From: Hydractinia symbiolongicarpus
Taxonomy: Eukaryota; Cnidaria; Hydrozoa; Anthoathecata; Hydractiniidae
DNA length: 64,000 nucleotides
NCBI RefSeq assembly: GCF_029227915.1
Contig: NC_079881.1
Coordinates: 13,121,501-13,185,500, forward strand
Direction: 5' to 3'
Part shown: piece by piece, positions 27,474 through 38,892 of the stretch
How positions within the stretch are numbered: position 1 is the stretch's first letter
Layout of the letters: every line of letters starts with the position of its first letter
Position numbers and translations under genes: made by a program
Notes under the pieces: generated by a model
What the model was told of the DNA's origin: nothing
What the model saw: only the letters and a program-made list of their open reading frames with translations
Databases searched by the model: none

Positions 27474-30400
27474 GACAAGTCATTATTGGTCTATTCCTTT
27501 TAATGTCATTGAACTTCGATGTATTGAGTCGTTCTTCTTAGCGCCAGGCACTAAGAACGCTGCTAACTACGTGAACATGCCTTTAAAGCGTTTAATATGG
27601 ACATTTACGGGCTAATAATGAGACTACACGTGATGCACGTGGTTCCACGAGCCCAGACATGTGGCGATCCGTCTATTCCTATTAATCTCAATGGAATACG
27701 ATGTATTAAGTAGATCTCCTGGGCTTCAGGCTCTAAGAACGCTGCTAACTACGTGGACATGCCTTTAAAGTGTGTAATATGGCCTTATACGGCGTAATAA
27801 GGAGACTACACGTGAACCACGTGGTTCCACGAGTCCAGACAAGTGACCATCGGTCTATTCATTTCAATCTCAATGAACTAAGATGTATTAAGTTGTTTTC
27901 CTGGCCGTCAGGCCTTAAGAACGCTGCTAACTATGTGGACAGGCCTTTATAACGTGTAATATGGCCTTTTACGGCCTAATAAGGAGACTAAACGTAAACT
28001 ACGTGTTTTCAGGTGCCCAGACAAGTAACCATTGCTCTATTCCTTTCAATCTTAATAGACTGCCGTGTATTTAGTCGTTTTCCTGTGTGTCAGGCTCTAA
28101 GAACGCTACTAACTACGTAGACTTGCCTTTAAAGAGCTTAATATGGCCTTTTACAGCCTAATAAAGAGACTACGCGTAAACTACGTGGTTCCACGTGCCC
28201 AGACAAGTGGTCATCGGTCTATTCTTTTCAATCTTAATAGACTGCCGTGTACTAAGTCGTTTCCTTAAGCTCCAGGCTCTAAGAACACTTTTAACTACGT
28301 GCACAGGTCTTAAAAGCGTGTACTAAGGCCTATTGCGGCCTGATATGGAGACTACACGTGAATCACGTGGCTCCACGAGTCCAGACAAGTGGCAATTGCT
28401 CTATTCCTTTCAATCTTAATACTAATTCAACGGACTTCAAACCATTGAGTCGTTTTCTTGACCGCGAGTCTCTCAGCATGCTGCTAACTACGTGCACAGG
28501 CCTTCCAAGTCTCTAATATGACCACTTACGGCCTAATGCTGATTGCACACGTAAATCGCGTGATTCCACGAGCCCAGACAAGTGGTCATCGGTCTATTCC
28601 TTTCAATCTCAATGGACTAGGATGTATTAAGTTGTTTTCCTGGCCGTCAGGCCTTAAGAACGCTGCTAACTATGTGGACAGGCCTTTATAACGTGTAATA
28701 TGGCCTTTTACGGCCTAATAAGGAGACTACACGTAAACTACGTGTTTCCATGAGCCCAGACAAGTGGCAATTGCTCTATTCCTTTTAATCTTACTAGTCT
28801 GCCGTGTATTAAGGCGTTTTCCTGTGTGTCAGGCTCCAAGAACACTACTAACTACGTAGACTTGCCTTTAAAGCGCTTAATATGGCATTTTACAGCCAAA
28901 TAAGGAGACTACACCTGAACCACGCGGTTCCACGAGTCCAGACAAGTCATTATTGGTCTATTCCTTTTAATGTCATTGAACTTCGATGTATTGAGTCGTT
29001 CTTCTTAGCGCCAGGCACTAAGAACGCTGCTAACTACGTGAACATGCCTTTAAAGCGTTTAATATGGACATTTACGGGCTAATAATGAGACTACACGTGA
29101 TGCACGTGGTTCCACGAGCCGAGACATGTGGCGATCCGTCTATTCCTATTAATCTCAATGGAATACGATGTATTAAGTAGATCTCCTGGGCTTCAGGCTC
29201 TAAGAACGCTGCTAACTACGTGGACATGCCTTTAAAGTGTGTAATATGGCCTTATACGGCGTAATAAGGAGACTACACGTGAACCACGTGGTTCCACGAG
29301 TCCAGACAAGTGACCATCGGTCTATTCCTTTCAATCTCAATGGACTAAGATGTATTAAGTTGTTTTCCTGGTCGTCAGGCCTTAAGAACGCTGCTAACTA
29401 TGTGGACAGGCCTTTATAACGTGTAATATGGCCTTTTACGGCCTAATAAGGAGACTACACGTAAACTACGTGTTTCCACGTGCCCAGACAAGTGGCAATT
29501 GCCCTATTCCTTTTAATCTTACTAGACTGCCGTGTATTAAGTCGTTTCCCTGTGTGTCAGGCTCTAAGAACACTACTAACTACGTAGACTTGCCTTTAAA
29601 GCGCTTAATATGGCATTTTACAGCCTAATAAGGACACTACACCTGAACCACGCGGTTCCACGAGTCCAGACAAGTCATTATTGGTCTATTCCTTTTAATG
29701 TCATTGAACTTCGATGTATTGAGTCGTTCTTCTTAGCGCCAGGCACTAAGAACGCTGCTAACTACGTGAACATGCCTTTAAAGCGTTTAATATGGACATT
29801 TACGGGCTAATAATGAGACTACACGTGATGCACGTGGTTCCACGAGCCCAGACATGTGGCGATCCGTCTATTCCTATTAATCTCAATGGAATACGATGTA
29901 TTAAGTAGATCTCCTGGGCTTCAGGCTCTAAGAACGCTGGTAACTACGTGGACATGCCTTTAAAGTGTGTAATATGGCCTTATACGGCGTAATAAGGAGA
30001 CTACACGTGAACCACGTGGTTCCACGAGTCCAGACAAGTGACCATCGGTCTATTCATTTCAATCTCAATGAACTAAGATGTATTAAGTTGTTTTCCTGGC
30101 CGTCAGGCCTTAAGAACGCTGCTAACTATGTGGACAGGCCTTTATAACGTGTAATATGGCCTTTTACGGCCTAATAAGGAGACTAAACGTAAACTACGTG
30201 TTTTCAGGTGCCCAGACAAGTAACCATTGCTCTATTCCTTTCAATCTTAATAGACTGCCGTGTATTTAGTCGTTTTCCTGTGTGTCAGGCTCTAAGAACG
30301 CTACTAACTACGTAGACTTGCCTTTAAAGAGCTTAATATGGCCTTTTACAGCCTAATAAAGAGACTACGCGTAAACTACGTGGTTCCACGTGCCCAGACA

Positions 30401-31863
30401 AGTGGTCATCGGTCTATTCTTTTCAATCTTAATAGACTGCCGTGTACTAAGTCGTTTCCTTAAGCTCCAGGCTCTAAGAACACTTTTAACTACGTGCACA
30501 GGTCTTAAAAGCGTGTACTAAGGCCTATTGCGGCCTGATATGGAGACTACACGTGAATCACGTGGCTCCACGAGTCCAGACAAGTGGCAATTGCTCTATT
30601 CCTTTCAATCTTAATACTAATTCAACGGACTTCAAACCATTGAGTCGTTTTCTTGACCGCGAGTCTCTCAGCATGCTGCTAACTACGTGCACAGGCCTTC
30701 CAAGTCTCTAATATGACCACTTACGGCCTAATGCTGATTGCACACGTAAATCGCGTGATTCCACGAGCCCAGACAAGTGGTCATCGGTCTATTCCTTTCA
30801 ATCTCAATGGACTAGGATGTATTAAGTTGTTTTCCTGGCCGTCAGGCCTTAAGAACGCTGCTAACTATGTGGACAGGCCTTTATAACGTGTAATATGGCC
30901 TTTTACGGCCTAATAAGGAGACTACACGTAAACTACGTGTTTCCATGAGCCCAGACAAGTGGCAATTGCTCTATTCCTTTTAATCTTACTAGTCTGCCGT
31001 GTATTAAGGCGTTTTCCTGTGTGTCAGGCTCTAAGAACACTACTAACTACGTAGACTTGCCTTTAAAGCGCTTAATATGGCATTTTACAGCCAAATAAGG
31101 AGACTACACCTGAACCACGCGGTTCCACGAGTCCAGACAAGTCATTATTGGTCTATTCCTTTTAATGTCATTGAACTTCGATGTATTGAGTCGTTCTTCT
31201 TAGCGCCAGGCACTAAGAACGCTGCTAACTACGTGAACATGCCTTTAAAGCGTTTAATATGGACATTTACGGGCTAATAATGAGACTACACGTGATGCAC
31301 GTGGTTCCACGAGCCGAGACATGTGGCGATCCGTCTATTCCTATTAATCTCAATGGAATACGATGTATTAAGTAGATCTCCTGGGCTTCAGGCTCTAAGA
31401 ACGCTGCTAACTACGTGGACATGCCTTTAAAGTGTGTAATATGGCCTTATACGGCGTAATAAGGAGACTACACGTGAACCACGTGGTTCCACGAGTCCAG
31501 ACAAGTGACCATCGGTCTATTCCTTTCAATCTCAATGGACTAAGATGTATTAAGTTGTTTTCCTGGTCGTCAGGCCTTAAGAACGCTGCTAACTATGTGG
31601 ACAGGCCTTTATAACGTGTAATATGGCCTTTTACGGCCTAATAAGGAGACTACACGTAAACTACGTGTTTCCACGTGCCCAGACAGGTGGCAATTGCCCT
31701 ATTCCTTTTAATCTTACTAGACTGCCGTGTATTAAGTCGTTTCCCTGTGTGTCAGGCTCTAAGAACACTACTAACTACGTAGACTTGCCTTTAAAGCGCT
31801 TAATATGGCATTTTACAGCCTAATAAGGACACTACACCTGAACCACGCGGTTCCACGAGTCCA
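27474..31863. repeat. 2195-bp tandem duplication (twelve-monomer unit)
   Basis: Two adjacent units, about 27474-29668 and 29669-31863, are collinear at a constant offset of 2195 bp. They share variants not seen elsewhere in the window: CAAGTAACCATTGC (28023 and 30218), AACACTTTTAACTACG (28285 and 30480), GAGCCGAGACATGTGG (29116 and 31311), CGTTTCCCTGTGTG (29545 and 31740) and AAGGACACTACACC (29630 and 31825). The shared private variants and near identity mark a very recent duplication. Its breakpoints lie inside the CATTATTGG/CATTATCGG monomer. Confidence 0.9.
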
Positions 31864-32660
31864 GACAAGTCATTATCGGTCTATTCCTTTCAATCTTAAT
31901 AGACTACCGTGTATTAAGTCGTTTTCCTGTGTGTCAGGCTCTAAGAACGCTGCTAACTACGTGAACATGCCTTTAAAGCGTTTAATATGGCCTTATACGT
32001 CCTAATAAGGTGACTACACGTGAACCACGTGGTTCCGCGAGTCCAGACAAGTGGTCATTGGTCTATTCCTTTCAATCTTAATAGACTGGCGTGTATTAAG
32101 TTGCTTTCCTGAGCGCCAGGCCCTAAGAACGCTGTAACTTCGTGGACATGCCTTTAAAGCGTTTAATATGGCCTTATACGGCCTAATAAGGTGACTACAC
32201 GTGAACCACGTGGTTCCGCGAGTCCAGACAAGTGACCATCGGTCTATTCCTTTCAATCTCAATGGACTAAGATGTATTAAGTTGTTTTCCTGGTCGTCAG
32301 GCCTTAAGAACGCTGCTAACTATGTGGACAATCCTTTAAAACGTGTAATATGGTCTTTTACTGCCTGATAAGGAGACTACACGTAAACTACGTGGTTCCA
32401 CGTGCCCAGACAAGAGGTCATCGGTCTATTCCTTTCAATCTTAATAGACTGCCGTGTATTAAGTCGTTTTCTTAAGCGCCAGGCTCTAAGAACGCAGCTA
32501 ACTACCAGCACAGGTCTTTAAAGCGTGTACTAAGGCCTATTGCAGCCTGATATGGAGACTATACGTAAATCACGTGATTCCACGAGGCCATACAAGTTTT
32601 CATCGGTCTATTCCTTTTAATCTTAAAAGACTGGCGTGTATTAAGTTGCTTTCCTGAGCG
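31077..32660. repeat. Higher-order block Q, copy 6
   Basis: Full-order Q block whose first part belongs to the second unit of the 2195-bp duplication and whose remainder continues beyond it. One change of note is CCTTATACGTCC near 31990 in place of CCTTATACGGCC. Confidence 0.75.
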
Positions 32661-32962
32661 CCAGGCTCTAAGAACGCTGTAACTACGTGGACATGCCTTT
32701 AAAGCGTTTAATATGGCCTTATACGGCCTAATAAGGTGACTACACGTGAACCACGTGGTTCCGCGAGTCCAGACAAGTGGTCATTGGTCTATTCCTTTCA
32801 ATCTTAATAGACTGCCGTGTATTAAGTCGTTTTTCTGTGTGTCAGGCTCTAAGAACGCTACTAACTATGTAGACTTGCCTTTAAAGCGCTTAATATGGCC
32901 TTTTACAGCCTAATAAGAAGTCTACACGTGAACCACGTGGTTCCACGAGTCCAGACAAGTGG

Positions 32963-34607
32963 TCATCGGTCTATTCCTTCCAGTCTCAAAGGACTTCAAA
33001 GCAATGAGTCGTTTTCTTGACCGGGAGCCTCTCAGCATGCTGCTAACTACGTGCACAGTCCTTCCAAGTCTGTAATGTGACCACTTACGGCCTAATACGG
33101 ATTGCACACGTAAATCGCGTGGTTTCACGAGCCCAGACAAGTGGTCATCGGTCTATTCCCCTCATTCTCAATGGATTACGATGTATTAAGTCGTTCTTCT
33201 GAGCGCCTGGCTCTAAGAACGCTGCTAACTATATGTGGACAGTTCTTTAAAACGTGTAATATGGCATTTTAGGCCTAATAAGGAGAATACACGTAAACTA
33301 CGTGGTTCCACGTGCCCAGACAAGTGGTCATTGGTCTATTCCTTTCAATCTCAATAGACTGCCGTGTATTAAGTCGTTTTTCTGTGTGTCAGGCTCTAAG
33401 AACGCTACTAACTATGTAGACTTGCCTTTAAAGCGCTTAATATGGCCTTTTACAGCCTAATAAGGAGACTACACGTGAACCACGTGGTTCCACGAGACCA
33501 GACAAGTCATTATCGGTCTATTCCTTTCAATGTCAATGAACTTCGACGTATTGAGTCGTTCTTCTTAGCGCCAGGCTCTAAGAACGCTGCTAACTACGTG
33601 AACATGCCTTTAAAGCGTTTAATATGGACATTTACGGGCTAATAATGAGACTACACGTGATGCACGTGGTTCCACGAGCCCAGACAAGTGGCGATCCGTC
33701 AATTCCTATTAATCTCAATGGAATACGATGTATTAAGTAGATATTCTGGGCTTCAGGCCTTAAGAACGCTGCTAACTATGTGGACAGACCTTTATAACGT
33801 GTAATATGGCCTTTTACGGCCTATTAAGGAGACTAAACGTAAACTACGTGTTTCCAGGTGCCCAGACAAGTGGCCATTGCTCTATTCCTTTCAATCTTAA
33901 TAGACTGCCGTGTATTAAGTCGTTTTCCTGTGTGTCAGGCTCTAAGAACGCTACTAACTACGTAGACTTGCCTTTAAAGCGCTTAATATGGCCTTTTACA
34001 GCCTAATAAAGAGACTACACGTGAACCACGTGGTTCCACGAGTCCAGACAAATCATTATCGGTCTATTCCTTTCAATGTCAATGAACTTCGATGTATTGA
34101 GTCGTTCTTCTTAGCGCCAGGCTCTAAGAACGCTGTAGCTACAGGCCTTTAAAACGTGTAGTAAGGCCCATTGCAGCCTGACATGGAGAATATACGTAAA
34201 TCACGTGATTCCACGAGTCCAGACAAGTGGCCATCGGTCTATTCCTTCCAGTCTCAACGGACTTCAAACCATTGAGTCGTTTTCTTGACCGCGAGTCTCT
34301 CAAAATGCTGCTAACTACGTGCACAGGCCTTCCAAGTCTCTAATATGACGACTTACGGCCTAATACTGATTGCACACGTAAATCGCGTGGTTCCACGAGC
34401 CCAGACAAGTGGTCATTGCTCTATTCCTTTCAATCTTAATAGACTGCCGTGTATTAAGTCGTTTTTCTGTGTGTCAGGCTCTAAGAGCGCTACTAACTAC
34501 GTAGACTTGCCTTTAAAGCGCTTAATATGGCATTTTATAGCCTAATTAGGAGACTACACGGAAACCACGTGGTTCTGCGAGTCCAAACAAGTGGTCATCG
34601 GTCTATT
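32963..34607. repeat. Higher-order block P, copy 3
   Basis: Collinear with copy 2 at an offset of 9125-9126 bp. Small differences include loss of 2 bp in ATGGCATTTTAGGCC near 33263 and AGATATTCTGGGC in place of AGATCTCCTGGGC near 33740. It ends by switching to a CCTTCCAGTCTC monomer rather than the R block that follows copy 2. Confidence 0.8.
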
Positions 34608-34782
34608 CCTTCCAGTCTCAACGGACTTCAAACCATTGAGTCGTTTTCTTGACCGCGAGTCTCTCAAAATGCTGCTAACTACGTGCACAGGCCTTCCAAG
34701 TCTCTAATATGACGACTTACGGCCTAATACTGATTTCACACGTAAATCGCGTGGTTCCACGAGCCCAGACAAGTGGTCATCG

Positions 34783-35940
34783 GTCTATTCCTTTCAATCT
34801 CAATGGACTAGGATGTATTAAGTTGTTTTCCTGGCCGTCAGGCCTTAAGAACGCTGCTAACTATGTGGACAGGTCTTTATAACGTGTAATATGGCCTTTT
34901 ACGGCCTAATAAGGAGACTACACGTAAACTACGTGTTTCCACGTGCCCAGACAAGTGGCCATTGCTCTATTCCTTTCAATCTTAATAGAATGCCGTGTAT
35001 TAAGTCGTTTTTCTGTGTATCAGGCTCTAAGAACGCTACTAACTACGTAGACTTGCCTTTAAAGCGCTTAATATGGCCTTTTACAGCCTAATAAAGAGAC
35101 ACTACACGTGAACCACGTGGTTCCACGAGTCCAGACAAGTGATTATCGGTCTATTCCTTTCAATGTCAATGAACTTCGATGTATTAAGTCGTTCTTCTTA
35201 GCGCCAGGCTCTAAGAACGCTGCTAACTACGTGAACATGCCTTTAAAGCGTTTAATATGGACTTTTACGGGCTAATAATGAGACTACACGTGATGCACGT
35301 GGTTCCACGAGTCCAGACAAGTGGCCATCGCTCTATTCCTTTCAATCTCAATGGACTAGGATGTATTAAGTTGTTTTCCTGGCCGTCAGGCCTTAAGAAC
35401 GCTGCTAACTATGTGGACAGGTCTTTATAACGTGTAATATGGCCTTTTACGGCCTAATAAGGAGACTACACGTAAACTACGTGTTTCCACGTGCCCAGAC
35501 AAGTGGCCATTGCTCTATTCCTTTCAATCTTAATAGAATGCCGTGTATTAAGTCGTTTTTCTGTGTATCAGGCTCTAAGAACGCTACTAACTACGTAGAC
35601 TTGCCTTTAAAGCGCTTAATATGGCCTTTTACAGCCTAATAAAGAGACACTACACGTGAACCACGTGGTTCCACGAGTCCAGACAAGTGATTATCGGTCT
35701 ATTCCTTTCAATGTCAATGAACTTCGATGTATTAAGTCGTTCTTCTTAGCGCCAGGCTCTAAGAACGCTGCTAACTACGTGAACATGCCTTTAAAGCGTT
35801 TAATATGGACTTTTACGGGCTAATAATGAGACTACACGTGATGCACGTGGTTCCACGAGTCCAGACAAGTGGCCATCGGTCTATTCCTTTCAATCTCAAT
35901 GGACTAGGATGTATTAAGTTGTTTTCCTGGCCGTCAGGCC
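34783..35940. repeat. 548-bp tandem duplication
   Basis: Two units are spaced by 548 bp, or three monomers plus 2 bp. The extra 2 bp is an inserted AC in GAGACACTACACGTG, present in both copies (35098 and 35646). Both also share AATAGAATGCCGTG and TGTGTATCAGGCTC. One difference is TCGCTCTATT against TCGGTCTATT. The insertion must predate the duplication. Confidence 0.88.
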
Positions 35941-36007
35941 TTAAGAACGCTGCTAACTATGTGGACAGGCCTTTATAACGTGTAATATGGCCTTTTACGG
36001 CCTATTA

Positions 36008-38130
36008 AGGAGACTACACGTGAACCACGTGGTTCCACGAGTCCAGACAAATCATTATCGGTCTATTCCTTTCAATCTTAATAGACTGGCGTGTATTAAG
36101 TTGTTTTCTTGAATACCAGGCTTTAAGAACACTGTTAACTACGTGGACAGGCCTTTAAAACGTGTAGTAAGGCCCATTGCAGCCCAACATGGAGACTATA
36201 CGTAAATCACGTGATTCCACGAGGCCATACAAGTCTTCATCGGTCTATTCCTTTTAATCTTAAAAGACTGCCGTGTATTAAGTTGCTTTCCTGAGCGCCA
36301 GGCTCTAAGAACGCTGTAACTACGTGGACATGCCTTTAAAGCGTTTATTATGGCCTTATACGGTCTAATAAGGGGACTACACGAGAATCACGTGGTTCCA
36401 CGAGTCTAGACAAGTGACCATCGGTCTATTCCTTTCAATCTCAATGGACTAGGATGTATTAAGTTGTTTTCCTGGCCGTCAGGCCTTAAGAACGCTGCTA
36501 ACTATGTGGACAGGTCTTTATAACGTGTAATATGGCCTTTTACGGCCTAATAAGGAGACTACACGTAAACTACGTGTTTCCACGTGCCCAGACAAGTGGC
36601 CATTGCTCTATTCCTTTCAATCTTAATAGACTGCCGTGTATTAAGTCGTTTTTCTGTGTGTCAGGCTCCAAGAACGCTACTAACTACGTAGACTTGCCTT
36701 TAAAGAGCTTAATATGGCCTTTTACAGCATAATAAAGAGACTACACGTGAACCACGTGGTTCCACGAGTCCAGACAAGTCATTATCGGTCTATTCCTTTC
36801 AATGTCAACGAACTTCGATGTATTGAGTCGTTCTTCTTAGCGCCAGGCTCTAAGAACGCTGCTAACTACGTGAACATGCCTTTAAAGCGTTTAATATGGA
36901 CTTTTACGGCCTAGTAATGAGACTACACGTGATGCACGTGGTTCCACGAGCCCAAACAAGTGGCCATCAGTCTATTCCTTTCAATCTTAATAGACTACCG
37001 TGTATTAAGACGTTTTCCTGTGTGTCAGGCTCTAAGAACGCTACTAACTACGTAGACTTGCCTTTAAAGTGCTTAATATGGCCTTTTACAGCCTAATAAA
37101 GAGACTACACGTGAACCACGTGGTTCCACGAGTCCAGACAAATCATTATCGGTCTATTCCTTTCAATCTTAATAGACTGGCGTGTATTAAGTTGTTTTCT
37201 TGAAGACCAGGCTTTAAGAACACTGTTAACTACGTGGACAGGCCTTTAAAACGTGTAGTAAGGCCCATTGCAGCCCAACATGGAGACTATACGTAAATCA
37301 CGTGATTCCACGAGGCCATACAAGTCTTCATCGGTCTATTCCTTTTAATCTTAAAAGACTGCCGTGTATTAAGTTGCTTTCCTGAGCGCCAGGCTCTAAG
37401 AACGCTGTAACTACGTGGACATGCCTTTAAAGCGTTTATTATGGCCTTATACGGTCTAATAAGGGGACTACACGAGAATCACGTGGTTCCACGAGTCTAG
37501 ACAAGTGACCATCGGTCTATTCCTTTCAATCTCAATGGACTAGGATGTATTAAGTTGTTTTCCTGGCCGTCAGGCCTTAAGAACGCTGCTAACTATGTGG
37601 ACAGGTCTTTATAACGTGTAATATGGCCTTTTACGGCCTAATAAGGAGACTACACGTAAACTACGTGTTTCCACGTGCCCAGACAAGTGGCCATTGCTCT
37701 ATTCCTTTCAATCTTAATAGACTGCCGTGTATTAAGTCGTTTTTCTGTGTGTCAGGCTCCAAGAACGCTACTAACTACGTAGACTTGCCTTTAAAGAGCT
37801 TAATATGGCCTTTTACAGCATAATAAAGAGACTACACGTGAACCACGTGGTTCCACGAGTCCAGACAAGTCATTATCGGTCTATTCCTTTCAATGTCAAC
37901 GAACTTCGATGTATTGAGTCGTTCTTCTTAGCGCCAGGCTCTAAGAACGCTGCTAAATACGTGAACATGCCTTTAAAGCGTTTAATATGGACTTTTACGG
38001 CCTAGTAATGAGACTACACGTGATGCACGTGGTTCCACGAGCCCAAACAAGTGGCCATCAGTCTATTCCTTTCAATCTTAATAGACTACCGTGTATTAAG
38101 ACGTTTTCCTGTGTGTCAGGCTCTAAGAAC
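36008..38130. repeat. 1091-bp tandem duplication (six-monomer unit)
   Basis: Two units, about 36008-37098 and 37099-38130, are collinear at a constant offset of 1091 bp. Shared private variants include GTTTATTATGGCC, CTAATAAGGGGACTACACGAGAATC, CAGCATAATAAAGAG and GGCCTAGTAATGAGAC. A few single-base differences are visible, such as TTGAATACC against TTGAAGACC and CTAACTACG against CTAAATACG. A further partial copy lies right of the transposon at about 46618-47160. Confidence 0.88.
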
Positions 38131-38383
38131 GCTGCTAACTATGTGGAGAGTACTTTAAAACGTGTAATATGGCCTTTTACGGCGTAATAAGGAGACTACA
38201 CGTGAACCACGTGGTTCCACGAGTCCAGACAAGTGACCATCGGTCGATTCCTTTCAATCTCAATGGACTAGGATGTATTATGTTGTTTTCCTGGCCGTCA
38301 GGCCTTAAGAACGCTGATAACTACGTGAACATGCCTTTAAAGCGTTTAATATGGACATTTACGGGCTAATAAAAAGACTACAC

Positions 38384-38385
38384 GT
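38384..38385. other. Target-site duplication, left copy (GT)
   Basis: The satellite reads ACACGT up to the element and GTGATGCACG after it. The uninterrupted monomer reads ACACGTGATGCACG, so GT is duplicated at the junctions. A 2-bp duplication is short and could partly be chance, but the element ends are fixed by the perfect inverted repeats. Confidence 0.7.
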
Positions 38386-38412
38386 CTCGGGCAACTTACG
38401 GACAGTCTCCAA
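38386..38412 (+). repeat. Left terminal inverted repeat (27 bp)
   Basis: Begins CTCGGGCAACTTACGG and ends CTCCAA. It is the exact reverse complement of 45716-45742 over all 27 positions. Beyond this the two ends diverge. Confidence 0.95.
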
Positions 38413-38420
38413 AACGTGGT
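38411..38420 (+). promoter_or_regulatory. Subterminal motif AAAACGTGGT
   Basis: This sits directly inside the left inverted repeat and resembles the AAAACGCGGTA motif present twice near the right end (45659-45669 and 45682-45692). Short subterminal repeats are transposase-binding sites in CACTA-type elements. Binding here is inferred only. Confidence 0.4.
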
Positions 38421-38892
38421 TTTACTAAGCGCACCAACCTGACTGATAATAAAACATCCTGGTTTTTTTTATTCGTTCAGGTGAAGGATCGATTTTTGAA
38501 AAAAAGCTGTTTAAAATTTTTTAGTTGTATTTAAGTCGATATAGCCTCGCTTTCGTGATTTTATTCACCTTTTTAATTCGGTAAAACCCATATAAATAAA
38601 TACGCGATCAACTATAAACGGCTTTTTTTTAAGTCGTCGACATATTATCTGTGGATTAAAAAAATATCCGATGACGCCACATACCCCTAAGTGGTGCGAA
38701 CTGTAAAACACGACGTTTTCTTTGATTTTTCGTCATTTTCAGTACTTTGACGTCATTTTTACTACGGTGTCGGATTTTTTTCCCGTTATATTAAAAGACG
38801 CGCAAAAACTGCGGGAAAAGAAAAACATAAATATGGTAGCTTCAGCGGGAAATTTTTTTTGTGGAATAAAGTAAGAACGAATAACGAATATC
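38413..38892 (+). promoter_or_regulatory. Transposon 5' region and putative promoter
   Basis: AT-rich stretch of about 480 bp between the left end and the start codon, with no coding potential beyond a tiny upstream frame. A TATA-like TATATTAAAA at 38787-38796 lies 97 bp before the start codon and could position transcription. A 13-codon upstream open frame (ATG at 38833, TAA at 38872-38874) ends before the main ATG and could reduce translation if the transcript starts upstream of it. Confidence 0.4.

Larger units (their letters stand above)
1..38385. repeat. 182-bp satellite array, homogeneous left block
   Basis: Tandem monomers of about 182 bp fill this stretch without interruption. A typical monomer starts at TAATATGGCCTTTTACGGCC. 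It continues through a dyad region (ACACGTGAACCACGTGGTTC), then CCAGACAAGTGG, CTATTCCTTTCAATCT, GTATTAAGTCGTTTTCCTG, GCCAGGCTCTAAGAACGC, and ends CTAACTACGTGGACAGGCC before TTTAAAGCGTG. Several monomer types alternate. One has CCTTCCAGTCTCAACGGACT and CTGATTGCACACGTAAATCG. Another has GGCGATCCGTCTATTCC. A third lacks about 14 bp, reading CTGTAGCTACAGGCC (near 1231, 5166, 18272, 25009 and 34132). Types recur in fixed orders over kilobases, so the array is organised in higher-order repeats. No host gene, RNA gene or other insertion is visible here. Short open frames on both strands repeat with the monomer and are not called as genes. Confidence 0.97.

Noticed and set aside
3837-33140. Minus-strand open frames of 61-111 codons (for example 3837-4172, 7043-7291 and 7951-8169)
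   Set aside because: They are the antisense of the same monomers and recur with the same higher-order blocks; no start context or domain supports them.
1445-38369. Dozens of open frames of 60-67 codons on the plus strand beginning MAFYGLIRR or similar
   Set aside because: They follow the satellite monomer, exceed its 182-bp length and so overlap their neighbours, and change with monomer subtype. Because 182 is not a multiple of 3, consecutive copies fall in different frames. There is no independent sign of coding.
1-38385. CRISPR-like array
   Set aside because: The units are contiguous 182-bp satellite monomers with no unique spacers and no cas genes, in a eukaryotic context.
1-38385. tRNA-derived satellite, because GGTTCCACGAGCC vaguely resembles a B box
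   Set aside because: The match to GGTTCGANTCC is poor, no A box lies at the right distance and no cloverleaf can be drawn.
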